From Devosia sp. LC5 (GTDB taxonomy: Bacteria; Pseudomonadota; Alphaproteobacteria; Rhizobiales; Devosiaceae): a stretch of DNA of 64,000 bases. Positions 44,263 through 53,152 of the stretch are shown here, piece by piece. Made by a program: the position numbers and the translations under genes. Within the stretch, counting starts at the first letter, position 1, and each line of letters begins with the position of its first letter. The DNA lies in the NCBI RefSeq assembly GCF_000735585.1, contig NZ_JNNO01000001.1, forward strand, positions 124,001 through 188,000, read 5' to 3'. The notes beneath the pieces are model-generated. The model was not told the origin of the DNA, did not search any database, and saw only the letters and a list, made by a program, of their open reading frames with translations.

Positions 44263-44424
44263 TTATGATGGGCCACCCATGAGCAGCCCGATGATGATTG
44301 CCGCGACGCCGCCGCATAGCGCCGCCACCACGATCGTGGTCCCTGGGCTCCGGCCAATTTTCGTGACACTAACCAGAACGCCTAGAAGCACTCCGACAAT
44401 CACGATGACCACATAGAGCGCCAT
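44263..44424 (-). CDS. Small two-helix membrane protein (53 aa)
   Basis: Starts 5 nt after the stop of the GlsB-like gene and translates to a 53-aa protein with two clear hydrophobic helices (about 4-20 and 31-49) joined by a short polar loop (TKIGRSPGTT). Stop TAA 44263. The composition (Val/Ile/Leu/Gly helices with a Lys/Arg loop) and the tight spacing argue for a real gene though the ribosome site is weak. No family recognised; lipA begins 68 nt further on. Confidence 0.6.
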   Translation of the reverse strand: MALYVVIVIVGVLLGVLVSVTKIGRSPGTTIVVAALCGGVAAIIIGLLMGGPS

Positions 44425-44429
44425 CGCGC

Positions 44430-44687
44430 CTAGTTCGCCACAACCCGCGCTACAATGATGACGACGATGGCGCCAATCGTTGCAGTAATGATCTGGCTCA
44501 CCAGCACATTGCCGATGGGCAGTGAAATATTGGCCACCGACAGCAGCCAGCCCCCGACAAAGGCGCCGATGACACCCACGATCAGGTTGCGCAACAGCCC
44601 GCCGCCGCCGAGCAGCAGCCCGGCGAGCCAGCCGGCGACCAGTCCGATGGCCAGAAAGATCAGAAGTTCCTGCATTCCGACGCTCAT
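44430..44687 (-). CDS. GlsB/YeaQ/YmgE family stress-response membrane protein
   Basis: Small inner-membrane protein of 85 aa, three helices, with glycine-rich segments (GLVAGWLAGLLLGGGG; IVGVIGAFVGGWLL; IITATIGAIVVIIVARVV) characteristic of the transglycosylase-associated (YeaQ/YmgE) family, which is associated with general and envelope stress. ATG 44687 overlaps the stop of the Gfo/Idh gene. Confidence 0.9.
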   Translation of the reverse strand: MSVGMQELLIFLAIGLVAGWLAGLLLGGGGLLRNLIVGVIGAFVGGWLLSVANISLPIGNVLVSQIITATIGAIVVIIVARVVAN

Positions 44688-45724
44688 TGCATGATCTCCG
44701 CTATTTCGACCCACTCGCCGCCGCGGGCGGCTGATGTGATTGTGGCTTGCACCAAGGCAAGCGAATGCAGATTGTCCTCGCCCGAACTGAACCGGGCGGG
44801 AACGGCGCCGGACTCGATCACCTTGGCAATGGCCGCCAGGGTGCCGGTACGGTCGGTGAATTCCACCGGCGCCAGCGAGACGGGAACGGCTTCCTTGTCG
44901 CGTTCGCGCAGGCTCAGCCGGTCGGGGCCAGCCTTGCCCATGAAATGATCGCGCGAACTCCAGATGATCTCGCCTTCCGAGCAATCCATGGTCCATTCGC
45001 CCGCCCACGGTGTCACTGGGCCGCTGCTCATCCAGCTGCCGCGATAGGAGACGATGGTGCCCTTCTCGAATTCCAGCGTCGCCACCCCGATCGGGTGGTG
45101 ACCGAAGGGGCTCGCCGCCGGGTTCCAGGTGCGGCACGAGACCCGCTTGGGTTCGTCGCTCAGCACCATGCGCATCAGGTCGAAATGGTGGATCGACATG
45201 TCCGCCAGCAACGGATCGGGCATGTCCCAATAGCGGTAGCCCTGGCTGGGCGCATGGCGACGGAAATCAATGGAAACAAGGTTCACCGGCCCGAACTTTT
45301 GCGCGCCGATCAACTCGGCAGCCGCAATGGGCGCCGGCTGGAAGCGGTAATTCTGGCTGACCATCAGCACCCGGCCGTTGGCCTTGGCGAGGTCCACCAG
45401 TTCCTTGGCCTGGGCAATGGTAGAGGCAAACGGCTTTTCGACCAGGACATTGAAGCCCAGCTCCAGGCACCGTTTGACCACCGGATAATGCGCTTCGGTG
45501 CGCAGCGTGCAGATGGCGAGATCAGCCTCGACGCCCTTGGCCGCATCGTCCAGGCTCAGGAAACAGCGCTTCTCATCAATGCCGAGTTCGGTCTGTACGC
45601 GCTTGACCGCGTCCGGGTTGGAATCGACGTAGCCCACCATGTGAATGCTGGGAACTTTGGGGATAACTTCCTTGGTCCAGCTAAATCCCCAGTGTCCGAG
45701 GCCGACTTGGATGGCTTTGACCAT
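44684..45724 (-). CDS. Gfo/Idh/MocA family oxidoreductase
   Basis: NAD(P)-dependent dehydrogenase of sugars, inositols or related compounds, 346 aa. N-terminal Rossmann VGLGHWGFSWTKEV, the hallmark VLVEKPFAST, and a C-terminal substrate domain with SIHHFDLMRMVLS carrying the catalytic His region. Start ATG 45724 has AGGAG 9 nt before it; an extension to 45763 is discarded. Followed by two small membrane-protein genes. Substrate unknown. Confidence 0.9.
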   Translation of the reverse strand: MVKAIQVGLGHWGFSWTKEVIPKVPSIHMVGYVDSNPDAVKRVQTELGIDEKRCFLSLDDAAKGVEADLAICTLRTEAHYPVVKRCLELGFNVLVEKPFASTIAQAKELVDLAKANGRVLMVSQNYRFQPAPIAAAELIGAQKFGPVNLVSIDFRRHAPSQGYRYWDMPDPLLADMSIHHFDLMRMVLSDEPKRVSCRTWNPAASPFGHHPIGVATLEFEKGTIVSYRGSWMSSGPVTPWAGEWTMDCSEGEIIWSSRDHFMGKAGPDRLSLRERDKEAVPVSLAPVEFTDRTGTLAAIAKVIESGAVPARFSSGEDNLHSLALVQATITSAARGGEWVEIAEIMQ

Positions 45725-45762
45725 GTGGATAACTCCTTCGATTCCGTTGCTGTTGAACCCCA

Positions 45763-45781
45763 CCCTGCACGCGTAGCAGGG
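45763..45781 (-). terminator. Weak hairpin after lpd
   Basis: CCCTGC (45763-45768) pairs with GCAGGG (45776-45781) around a 7-nt loop, without a U run, between the lpd stop and the Gfo/Idh start. Confidence 0.3.
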
Positions 45782-45814
45782 CGAGGTCGTGGCAACGGCG
45801 TAAGCGGTGGCGCG

Positions 45815-47254
45815 CTAAATATTCAGCGCGCGGCCATAGGCATCCAGAACGCTCTCCTTCATCGTCTCGCTCAGCGTCGGGTGGGGGAAGATAGTGTGGA
45901 TCAGCTCTTCCTCGGTCGTCTCCAGGTTCATCGCAATGACGAAGCCCTGGATCAACTCGGTAACTTCGGCACCGATCATATGAGCGCCCAGCAACTCCCC
46001 GGTCTTGGCGTCAAAAATGGTTTTGACCAGCCCATCGGGCTCGCCCAAGGCAATCGCCTTGCCATTGCCGACAAACGGGAAACGCCCAACCTTGATCTCG
46101 CGGCCCAGTTCCTTCGCCTTGGCCTCGGTCAGCCCAACACTTGCCACCTGCGGTTCGCAATAGGTGCAGCCCGGCACTTTGAGCTTGTCGAGGCCATGCA
46201 CCTTGAGCCCCGCGATTTTCTCGACCGTGATAACAGCCTCGTGCTCGGCCTTATGCGCCAGCATCGGCGGACCGGCGACGTCACCAATGGCCCAGATGCC
46301 ATCCACATTAGTCTTGCCATAGCCATCGATGACGATGGCGCCGCGCTCGGTCTTGACCCCAACGGTCTCAAGCCCCAGCCCTTCGATATTGCACTGCACG
46401 CCAACGGCCGAGATTAGCTTGTCGCCGGCGATCTGCTGCTTTTCGCCGGACTTGAGTTCGACATGGGCGACCACGCCGTCCCTTGTCTTTTCCACCTTGG
46501 CGACCTTGGCATCGGTCAGGATCTTGATGCCGCGCTTTTCCAGCCGCTTGCGGGCGAGGCCGGAAATCTCGGCATCTTCCACCGGCATGATCTGCGGCAG
46601 CAGCTCGATAATGGTCACTTCCGCGCCCATGGAGCGATAGAAGGAGGCAAATTCCACGCCGATCGCGCCCGACCCCATCACCACCAGCGATTTGGGCATG
46701 GCGGCCGGCTTCATTGCCTCGAAATAGGTCCAGATCTTGTCGCCATCGGGCTCAATGCCGGGCAGCACGCGTGGGCGCGCGCCGGTAGCAATGATGATGT
46801 TCTTGGCCTTGTAGGTGCCCTCGCCAAGCGCGTTCTTGGGCACGGGACCCTGCGGTTGCACGATAGACTTCTTGGTCGGGGCGACCTTGACTTCACCTGG
46901 CTTGGTAATGATGGCTTCGCCCCAGATGATGTCGACCTTGTTCTTCTTCATGAGGAACTGGACGCCATTATTCATCTGCGCGGCGATCGCGCGCGAACGC
47001 TTCACCACGCCATCAATGTCGACGCCGAATTTCTCCACCGTCAGGCCGTAGTCCTTGGCGTGGCTCATATGGCCGTAGATTTCGGCAGAGCGCAGCAGCG
47101 CCTTGGTGGGGATGCAACCCCAATTCGAGCAGATGCCAGCCATATGCTCGCGCTCGATAATGCCCACCTTCATGCCGAGCTGCGCACCGCGAATGGCGGC
47201 AACATAGCCGCCCGGACCGGCGCCGATGACGAGAAGATCGTATTGGTCAGCCAT
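45815..47254 (-). CDS. lpdA: Dihydrolipoyl dehydrogenase (E3)
   Basis: Flavoprotein reoxidising dihydrolipoyl groups of 2-oxoacid dehydrogenases; 479 aa. FAD site VIGAGPGGYVAAI, redox disulfide C42-C47 in GICSNWGCIPTK, NAD site VMGSGAIGVEFASF, second FAD motif WAIGDVAGPPMLAHKA, and the catalytic His-Glu pair in HPTLSE. Placed downstream of pdhABC with two unrelated genes between. Confidence 0.97.
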   Translation of the reverse strand: MADQYDLLVIGAGPGGYVAAIRGAQLGMKVGIIEREHMAGICSNWGCIPTKALLRSAEIYGHMSHAKDYGLTVEKFGVDIDGVVKRSRAIAAQMNNGVQFLMKKNKVDIIWGEAIITKPGEVKVAPTKKSIVQPQGPVPKNALGEGTYKAKNIIIATGARPRVLPGIEPDGDKIWTYFEAMKPAAMPKSLVVMGSGAIGVEFASFYRSMGAEVTIIELLPQIMPVEDAEISGLARKRLEKRGIKILTDAKVAKVEKTRDGVVAHVELKSGEKQQIAGDKLISAVGVQCNIEGLGLETVGVKTERGAIVIDGYGKTNVDGIWAIGDVAGPPMLAHKAEHEAVITVEKIAGLKVHGLDKLKVPGCTYCEPQVASVGLTEAKAKELGREIKVGRFPFVGNGKAIALGEPDGLVKTIFDAKTGELLGAHMIGAEVTELIQGFVIAMNLETTEEELIHTIFPHPTLSETMKESVLDAYGRALNI

Positions 47255-47274
47255 TTTGGCCTCCAGAGTTTGGC

Positions 47275-47925
47275 CTAGAGGCCGAGCATGGATTTGACGA
47301 CGGGCACGAGCCCGACGCCGATGGCGCGGGTATTGGCCGCATCGAGATGAACGCCGTCAGCCGGGTCGGCCTTGGCCACCGTGGACGCGTCGAAGAAACC
47401 GGTATTCCACTCCTGCGCACGGCGCGCATAGTGCGCGGCAAACTGGCTCGATTGTTCGAGCCCATGTTGCAACCCGCCGAAATGGCCGAGCATGTCGGCA
47501 TTGTCGCTGTCGCAGATCACCGGCGGCGCAACGAGGATGATCTGCGGCACAGTTTCGCCCTTGCCGGCCGCCTGCCCCCGAATGATCTGCACCAGCCGGC
47601 GCAGGCCAAACGAGGCCTCGAGCGCCGAACCGCACACGGCGGGCTTGAGATCATTGGTGCCCAGCATGATGATGACCAGATCGAGCGGCGAATGGCTGTC
47701 GAGCAGCGTCGGCAGGATGCGAGCCCCATTGCGATCGGCCGCAGCATACCAATCATCCGATGCCGTAGTACGGCCGCCCAAACCTTCTGCAATGACCCGG
47801 GCCTTGCCGCCCAGGCCTTGTTCGAGCACGCTCGGCCAGCGGTCTTCATAGGCGTGGCGAGGGCCGCCAGCCTGGGGATTGGCGCCGTAGGTCAGGCTAT
47901 CGCCATAGGCGAGGATGGTTTTCAT
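47275..47925 (-). CDS. SGNH/GDSL hydrolase
   Basis: Cytosolic (no signal peptide) arylesterase-type hydrolase of 216 aa. Block I AYGDSLTYG, block II glycine EGLGGRTT, block III GTNDLKP, block V DGVHLD with catalytic Asp-x-x-His. The substrate, an ester, is unknown. Located between pdhC and lpdA; overlaps the preceding secreted-protein gene by ATGA. Confidence 0.9.
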   Translation of the reverse strand: MKTILAYGDSLTYGANPQAGGPRHAYEDRWPSVLEQGLGGKARVIAEGLGGRTTASDDWYAAADRNGARILPTLLDSHSPLDLVIIMLGTNDLKPAVCGSALEASFGLRRLVQIIRGQAAGKGETVPQIILVAPPVICDSDNADMLGHFGGLQHGLEQSSQFAAHYARRAQEWNTGFFDASTVAKADPADGVHLDAANTRAIGVGLVPVVKSMLGL

Positions 47926-48407
47926 TGTCCAATGGCCGCCTGGATCTTAGCAATACGCTCAGCGAACGGCAGAGGACCTGGAACCACGCCGCCTGCCCGT
48001 AAGGAGAAAACATTGCCGCGTGCAGAATCCACGAAGGCACCAATTGCGCCAGGGATTGACATGCAACCGCCTGGGCTACCCTCAAACTGCAAGCAGAGCA
48101 AAGAAACACCGTCAACGTACCATCGCCCCGCTAGCACTTCAGCCTCACGTGGCCGCCACGCCAAAACCTGGCCGTTCTCAGAAAAATAGGCAACGAACCA
48201 AGTCATCGGTATGACCTTTCTGCCGAAACCGTAGTTGTCAGGCGGGCGTTTCATCACCAGCGTTTGGCCGGCAAAAGCAGCCCTTACTTCCTCGGGAGTT
48301 GCCTCCAGTACCGACGTTGGGCGCGCACCAACTATTTCCAAAGCAATTGTTGAAACGGTTGGTAGGCAAAAGCTGAACAAGACAACAGCCAACTTAATCA
48401 AACGCAT
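47922..48407 (-). CDS. Secreted protein of unknown function in the pdh cluster
   Basis: 161 aa from ATG 48407 (AGGGG upstream). An N-terminal signal (MRLIKLAVVLFSFCLPTVSTIA) is followed by a small domain with LLCLQFEGSPGGCMS, which contains two cysteines, and a helix PFAERIAKIQAAIG at the end. The layout is loosely like small periplasmic DUF995-type proteins, but I cannot claim membership. It starts 11 nt after pdhC and overlaps the SGNH gene. Confidence 0.6.
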   Translation of the reverse strand: MRLIKLAVVLFSFCLPTVSTIALEIVGARPTSVLEATPEEVRAAFAGQTLVMKRPPDNYGFGRKVIPMTWFVAYFSENGQVLAWRPREAEVLAGRWYVDGVSLLCLQFEGSPGGCMSIPGAIGAFVDSARGNVFSLRAGGVVPGPLPFAERIAKIQAAIGQ

Positions 48408-48417
48408 CAATGTCCCC

Positions 48418-49776
48418 TTAGGCCAGCATCATCACGGGGTTTTCGATCAGGCCCTTGAACACACCCAGCAATTCGGCACCCAAGGCGCCATCGACGGCGC
48501 GGTGATCGCAGGAGAGCGTGACGGTCATGAACTGGCCGATCTTGATCTGCCCATTCTCGGGATAGACGCGTTCCTCGCCAACCCCGACCGCCAGGATGGT
48601 GCCATGCGGCGGGTTGATGACCGCGGCAAAGTCCTTGATGCCGAACATGCCCAGATTGGATACCGAGGACGAGCCGCCCTGATATTCGTGCGGTGCCAGC
48701 TTCTTGTTGCGGGCGCGGGTCGCCAGGTCCTTGACCTCTTCGGAGATTTCCCGAAGCGTCTTGGCATCGCAGGACTTGACCACGGGCGTGAACAGCCCGC
48801 CGGGCACCGACACGGCAACCGCCACGTCGCTGCGCTTATGGTAGAGGATCGAGTCCCCAGCCCAGGTGGCATTGGCCGCGGGCACACGCTGCAGGGCAAC
48901 GGCCCAGGCCTTCATCACGAAGTCATTGACCGAAAGCTTGAAGGCCGGCTTGCCCTCCTTGCTCTTGGGCGCAGTGGCATTGATCTGCTCGCGTGCCGCC
49001 AGCAACGCGTCGATCTTGCAATCAAGCGTCAGGTAGAAATGCGGCACCGTCTGCTTGGATTCGGTGAGGCGAGCCGCCACGACCTTGCGCATGCCATCGT
49101 TCGGCACCAGCTCGTAGCTGCCTTCCTCGTACAGCGCGATGACCTGGTTCTTGCTCATGCCGGTCGCAGGAGCCGCACCGGCCGATGCCGTCGCTGCAGC
49201 AGGCTTGGTTGCGCCCTTGCCCGATTTGGCAGCCTCGACGTCCGACTTGACGACACGCCCCTTTGGGCCGGAGCCTGCAATGGCCGACACATCAATGCCA
49301 GCTTCCTTGGCGAGGCGCCGAGCGAGTGGCGAAGCAAACACTTTGCCGCCTTCGGTTTTGGCCGGGGCGCTGGAGCCAGAATTGGCAACCGGCGCCGGAT
49401 CGGCCTTGGCAGTCGGCGCGGTCTGCGTTGCGGCGTCTGCGCGCATCACCGTGCCGGCGTCGGCTTTCGGAGCATCAGCCTTGGGCGCCTCGGCCGGCTT
49501 GCTCGCCCCCGCCCCGATGGCGCTGGCGTCCTCGCCTTCCTGCAACAACACGGCAATGACCGCGTTGACCTTCACGTTATCGGTGCCTTCGGCAACCATG
49601 ATCTTGCCGATCTTGCCTTCGTCAACGGCCTCGACTTCCATCGTGGCCTTGTCGGTTTCGATTTCGGCGATCACGTCACCGGAGGAGACGCTGTCGCCCT
49701 CCTTGACGTGCCATTTGGCAAGTTTGCCCTCTTCCATCGTGGGAGAGAGCGCCGGCATGGTGATTTCAATCGGCAT
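48418..49776 (-). CDS. pdhC: Pyruvate dehydrogenase E2, dihydrolipoamide acetyltransferase
   Basis: Core of the PDH complex, 452 aa. One lipoyl domain (1-76) with lipoylation lysine K43 in ETDKATMEV, an Ala/Pro-rich linker, the peripheral-subunit binding domain ASPLARRLAKEAGIDVSAI (about 150-185), and the catalytic acetyltransferase domain ending with SCDHRAVDGALGAE. Follows pdhB by 11 nt. Confidence 0.97.
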   Translation of the reverse strand: MPIEITMPALSPTMEEGKLAKWHVKEGDSVSSGDVIAEIETDKATMEVEAVDEGKIGKIMVAEGTDNVKVNAVIAVLLQEGEDASAIGAGASKPAEAPKADAPKADAGTVMRADAATQTAPTAKADPAPVANSGSSAPAKTEGGKVFASPLARRLAKEAGIDVSAIAGSGPKGRVVKSDVEAAKSGKGATKPAAATASAGAAPATGMSKNQVIALYEEGSYELVPNDGMRKVVAARLTESKQTVPHFYLTLDCKIDALLAAREQINATAPKSKEGKPAFKLSVNDFVMKAWAVALQRVPAANATWAGDSILYHKRSDVAVAVSVPGGLFTPVVKSCDAKTLREISEEVKDLATRARNKKLAPHEYQGGSSSVSNLGMFGIKDFAAVINPPHGTILAVGVGEERVYPENGQIKIGQFMTVTLSCDHRAVDGALGAELLGVFKGLIENPVMMLA

Positions 49777-49787
49777 CTCGTCTCTCC

Positions 49788-51176
49788 TTACGAGCGGTAC
49801 GTCACGGCGTTGACCGCCGCGATGACTTCATCGACGTTGGGCAGTGCCAGCTTTTCGAGGTTGGCGGCGTAGGGCATTGGAACATCCTTGCCGGTCACGC
49901 GCATGACGGGGGCGTCGAGATAATCGAATGCCTGTTCCATGACGCGGGCCGAAATCTCGGCGCCGATGCCGCCCTGCGGCCAGCCCTCCTCCACAGTCAC
50001 CAGGCGCCCGGTCTTCTTGACCGACTCGATCACTGTGTCGCTATCGAGCGGGCGCAGGGTGCGCAGATCGATCAGTTCGACATCGACGCCCGCGGCAACC
50101 AGCTTTTCGGTGGCCTGGGTCGCGTAGCGCATGCCCATCGAGAACGAGACGATGGTGACATCAGCGCCCCTGCGGGCAATACGCGCCTTGCCGATCGGCA
50201 GCACGAAATCATCCACCTTGGGCACCAGGCCCGTCGAGCCGTAGAGGATTTCGTTTTCGAGGAAGACCACCGGGTTGGGCGAACGAATGGCGGCCTTGAG
50301 CAGGCCCTTGGCGTCGGCGGCGCTATAGGGCGCGATGACGGTGAGGCCGGGAACATGGCTGTACCAGGCCGAATAGTCCTGGCTGTGCTGGGCGCCAACG
50401 CGCGAGGCAACACCATTGGGGCCGCGGAACACCATGGGCGCGGTGACCTGGCCGCCCGACATATAAAGCTGCTTGGCGGCCGAGTTGATGATCTGGTCGA
50501 TTGCCTGCATGGCAAAGTTCCAGGTCATGAATTCCACGATCGGCTTGAGCCCGGCAAAGGCCGCGCCGACGGCGAGCCCGGCAAAGCCATGTTCGGTGAT
50601 CGGGGTATCGATAATGCGCTCGGGGCCAAATTCCTGTAGCAGGTTCTGCGTGATCTTGTAGGCGCCCTGATATTCGGCGACTTCCTCGCCCATGACAAAG
50701 ACGTCCTTGTCGCGGCGCAGCTCCTCAGCCATCGCCTCGTTCAGCGCCTGGCGCACGGTCATCTCGACCATCTCGACGCCTTCAGGCAGGTCCGGATCGC
50801 TTTGGGCTTCGAACTTTGGTGCAGCCGGCACAGTGGCGGCGGCTGGTGCCGCCTCGGCCGCCTTTTCGGCCGGAACCACGGGAGCCTCAGCCGGCTCAGG
50901 CGCGGTCCGGGCGGCAGGAGCAGCCTCGGCGGTCTCGCCCTCGGCCAGGATCAGCGCGATCGGGGTATTGACCTTCACCGCGTCAGTGCCTTCGGCAATC
51001 AGCAATTCCTTGACCACGCCTTCATCGACCGACTCGACTTCCATCGTGGCCTTGTCGGTTTCGATCTCGGCCAGCACATCGCCGGACTTGACGCTATCGC
51101 CGACCTTGACCAGCCACTTGGACAGTTTGCCCTCTTCCATGGTGGGCGACAGCGCAGGCATCAGAATTTGGGGCAT
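49788..51176 (-). CDS. pdhB: Pyruvate dehydrogenase E1 beta with N-terminal lipoyl domain
   Basis: 462 aa: lipoyl domain (lipoylation K42 in ETDKATMEV), an Ala/Pro/Glu-rich linker (about 80-125), then the transketolase-like E1 beta ([48 protein letters not shown]). The lipoyl-bearing PdhB is a known feature of Rhizobiales. ATG is directly adjacent to the TAA of the preceding membrane-protein gene. Confidence 0.97.
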   Translation of the reverse strand: MPQILMPALSPTMEEGKLSKWLVKVGDSVKSGDVLAEIETDKATMEVESVDEGVVKELLIAEGTDAVKVNTPIALILAEGETAEAAPAARTAPEPAEAPVVPAEKAAEAAPAAATVPAAPKFEAQSDPDLPEGVEMVEMTVRQALNEAMAEELRRDKDVFVMGEEVAEYQGAYKITQNLLQEFGPERIIDTPITEHGFAGLAVGAAFAGLKPIVEFMTWNFAMQAIDQIINSAAKQLYMSGGQVTAPMVFRGPNGVASRVGAQHSQDYSAWYSHVPGLTVIAPYSAADAKGLLKAAIRSPNPVVFLENEILYGSTGLVPKVDDFVLPIGKARIARRGADVTIVSFSMGMRYATQATEKLVAAGVDVELIDLRTLRPLDSDTVIESVKKTGRLVTVEEGWPQGGIGAEISARVMEQAFDYLDAPVMRVTGKDVPMPYAANLEKLALPNVDEVIAAVNAVTYRS

Positions 51177-51548
51177 TTAACTCTCCAGCGAGGGGGCGCC
51201 GGGCATCGCGGCCACGCGGCGGGCAGGAATTTCAGGACTATTGGATTGAGTAAAGGCGGTGGTGCTCTCGGCCGGTGCCGGGCGATTGGCAGCCCAACCG
51301 CTCAGCACCAGACCAAGCACCAGAAAGATCAGGAAGGCGATGACGGCGCGTTTATAGATCGCCAGCGGCACAGCCGCTTGCGGTCCGGCCTTGGCGTCCA
51401 GCTTATTGAACTTCCACCAGCCGAGCGGAAAGAACGAGCCGATCTGCTCGCTGGCCGGCGCCAGACGGGTGATCGCGATGGCCTGCCGGACCGCAAGGAC
51501 CAACGCCAATATTGCGAACAGCACGATCACACCGAGGAGCGCTGACAT
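51177..51548 (-). CDS. Two-helix membrane protein between pdhA and pdhB
   Basis: 123-aa protein with a helix at about 2-24 (LLGVIVLFAILALVLAV), a soluble aromatic loop (FFPLGWWKFNKL), a second helix at about 68-87 (AVIAFLIFLVLGLVLSG) and a disordered Pro/Ala/Ser tail. No signal peptidase site. Not recognised. It is 9 nt after pdhA and its stop touches the pdhB start, so it must be made with the PDH enzyme. Confidence 0.75.
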   Translation of the reverse strand: MSALLGVIVLFAILALVLAVRQAIAITRLAPASEQIGSFFPLGWWKFNKLDAKAGPQAAVPLAIYKRAVIAFLIFLVLGLVLSGWAANRPAPAESTTAFTQSNSPEIPARRVAAMPGAPSLES

Positions 51549-51557
51549 CTACTGATC

Positions 51558-52577
51558 TCAGGCTGAGATGGTGATGTCGGTCCATAGCTCGGATGCATCC
51601 GGCTCTGGATCGTTGGTGGCAAAATCAGCAGCTTCGGTCACGATCGCGCGGATTTCGCTTTCGGTTGCCTTGAGCGATTCTTCGGTTGCATAGCCCTCGG
51701 CCAGCAGCCGCGCCTTGATCTGCTCGATCGGGTCGCGTTCCTGGCGGTACTTGGTCACTTCGTCCTTGGTGCGATATTTCGCCGGGTCGGACATCGAATG
51801 GCCGCGATAACGATAGGTCAGCATTTCGAGGATGAACGGGCCCTTGCCGGAGCGGGCATGCTCGATGGCGCGCTTGGCGGCATCATAGACCATGCGCACG
51901 TCCATGCCGTCGACCTGCTCGCCCGGAATGTCGAACGAAGCGCCGCGCTTGGAGAAATCGGTGGTTGCCGAGGAGCGCTCGATCGAGGTGCCCATGGCAT
52001 ATTTGTTGTTTTCGATGATGAACACGACCGGCAGGTTCCAGAGCTTTGCCATGTTGAAGCTCTCATAGACCTGGCCCTGATTGGCCGCGCCGTCACCGAA
52101 ATAGGCGATGGAGACCGAACCGTCGCCCTTGTACTTGGCCGCAAAGCCCAGGCCCGCGCCCAGCGAAGCCTGCGCGCCGACAATGCCGTTGCCACCATAG
52201 AAGCGATGCTCGTTGGAGAACATGTGCATCGAGCCGCCCTTGCCTTTCGACAAGCCGCCCTGGCGCCCGGTCAACTCAGCCATGACGCCCTTGGGGTCGA
52301 GCCCCATGACCAGCATGTGGCCGTGATCGCGATAGCCGGTGATCTGGGCATCCTTGCCCTTCTCGCTGGCCATGGTGATGCCGGTGACGACGGCTTCCTG
52401 GCCGATATAAAGGTGGCAGAAGCCGCCTATCAGGCCCATGCCATACATCTGGCCGGCCTTTTCCTCGAAGCGGCGGATCAGCAGCATCTCGCGATAGGCT
52501 TCGAGCTCCTGTTCCTTGGTCAGCTGAGGTATGTTGGATTGCGTCTTGGCCTTGGTGGCCACAGCCTTACGCGCCAT
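51558..52577 (-). CDS. pdhA: Pyruvate dehydrogenase E1 alpha
   Basis: ThDP-dependent decarboxylase subunit, 339 aa. MLLIRRFEEKAGQMYGMGLI, GFCHLYIGQEAV, and the ThDP/Mg motif GDGAANQGQVYESFNMA with IENN; the RYRGHSMSDPAKYRTKDEV loop (quoted in part: YRGHSMSDPAKYR) is intact. ATG 52577 has GGAG 8 nt before it; the frame extends to 52628 without support. The promoter is probably in the 114-nt gap upstream. Confidence 0.97.
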   Translation of the reverse strand: MARKAVATKAKTQSNIPQLTKEQELEAYREMLLIRRFEEKAGQMYGMGLIGGFCHLYIGQEAVVTGITMASEKGKDAQITGYRDHGHMLVMGLDPKGVMAELTGRQGGLSKGKGGSMHMFSNEHRFYGGNGIVGAQASLGAGLGFAAKYKGDGSVSIAYFGDGAANQGQVYESFNMAKLWNLPVVFIIENNKYAMGTSIERSSATTDFSKRGASFDIPGEQVDGMDVRMVYDAAKRAIEHARSGKGPFILEMLTYRYRGHSMSDPAKYRTKDEVTKYRQERDPIEQIKARLLAEGYATEESLKATESEIRAIVTEAADFATNDPEPDASELWTDITISA

Positions 52578-52636
52578 AGGGAACGCTCCGCATCGGAATG
52601 GAATTGCCGCAAGGCCCGAATTGGCCACACAACTCC

Positions 52637-52666
52637 ATCATAGTGCAAGCGATTGGCGGAAAGCAA
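52637..52666 (-). promoter_or_regulatory. Possible sigma-70-type promoter for the pdh operon
   Basis: On the minus strand TTGCTT (52661-52666) and TATGAT (52637-52642) are spaced 18 nt, about 60 nt before the pdhA start. Plausible by eye only. Confidence 0.3.
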
Positions 52667-52692
52667 TGCCTACGCAGCAGATCAGATCAATG

Positions 52693-53091
52693 CTAGAGGA
52701 TTGAATCTGCAGAGATAATTGCGTTTAACTGATCTCTGGCTAATTCATTGAATTTACCGGAAAGTGGTTTACCGCTCACCGGATCAACCATGACGATAAT
52801 ATCGTTCGCATTGGCCATGTTCAGAAGTGCCCGCGCGCGCTCGGTGACGATGTCAGGATCAAGCCGCCGGCCGTCCATCAGTGTCGAGCGGTGGCGGAAC
52901 GCGTCGATTTCGGCCTGCAACGCCGCAGACCGCGCCTTAAGTACATCGATATCAGCCAGAATCTGGCCCCGATTATCAATGCCGAACTGCCCACTGATCG
53001 CCGAATAGGCCAAATAGCCCTGAAACCCGAGCAAGGCCACAGTCATTGCCAATGGACGCCAAAAGGCCGGACGCTTGAGACGGGTGGGCAT
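52693..53091 (-). CDS. FtsB/DivIC-like septum formation initiator
   Basis: Bitopic membrane protein of 132 aa with a helix near 12-30 (PLAMTVALLGFQGYLAYSAI) and a following coiled coil (RGQILADIDVLKARSAALQAEIDAF). Rhizobiales carry such a divisome-like protein directly before pdhA. ATG 53091 preferred over TTG 53097. Member of the cell-division FtsB family by position and form. Confidence 0.85.
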   Translation of the reverse strand: MPTRLKRPAFWRPLAMTVALLGFQGYLAYSAISGQFGIDNRGQILADIDVLKARSAALQAEIDAFRHRSTLMDGRRLDPDIVTERARALLNMANANDIIVMVDPVSGKPLSGKFNELARDQLNAIISADSIL

Positions 53092-53152
53092 GGTCAAACC
53101 GAAATACTGAACCCGGCCAGTATGGCCGAAAATGCCTTAACGCCGGGTTTCG

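Noticed and set aside
48235..49872. A 545-codon open frame antisense to pdhC
   Set aside because: Mirror of the Ala/Lys-rich PdhC linker and catalytic domain; no independent protein character.
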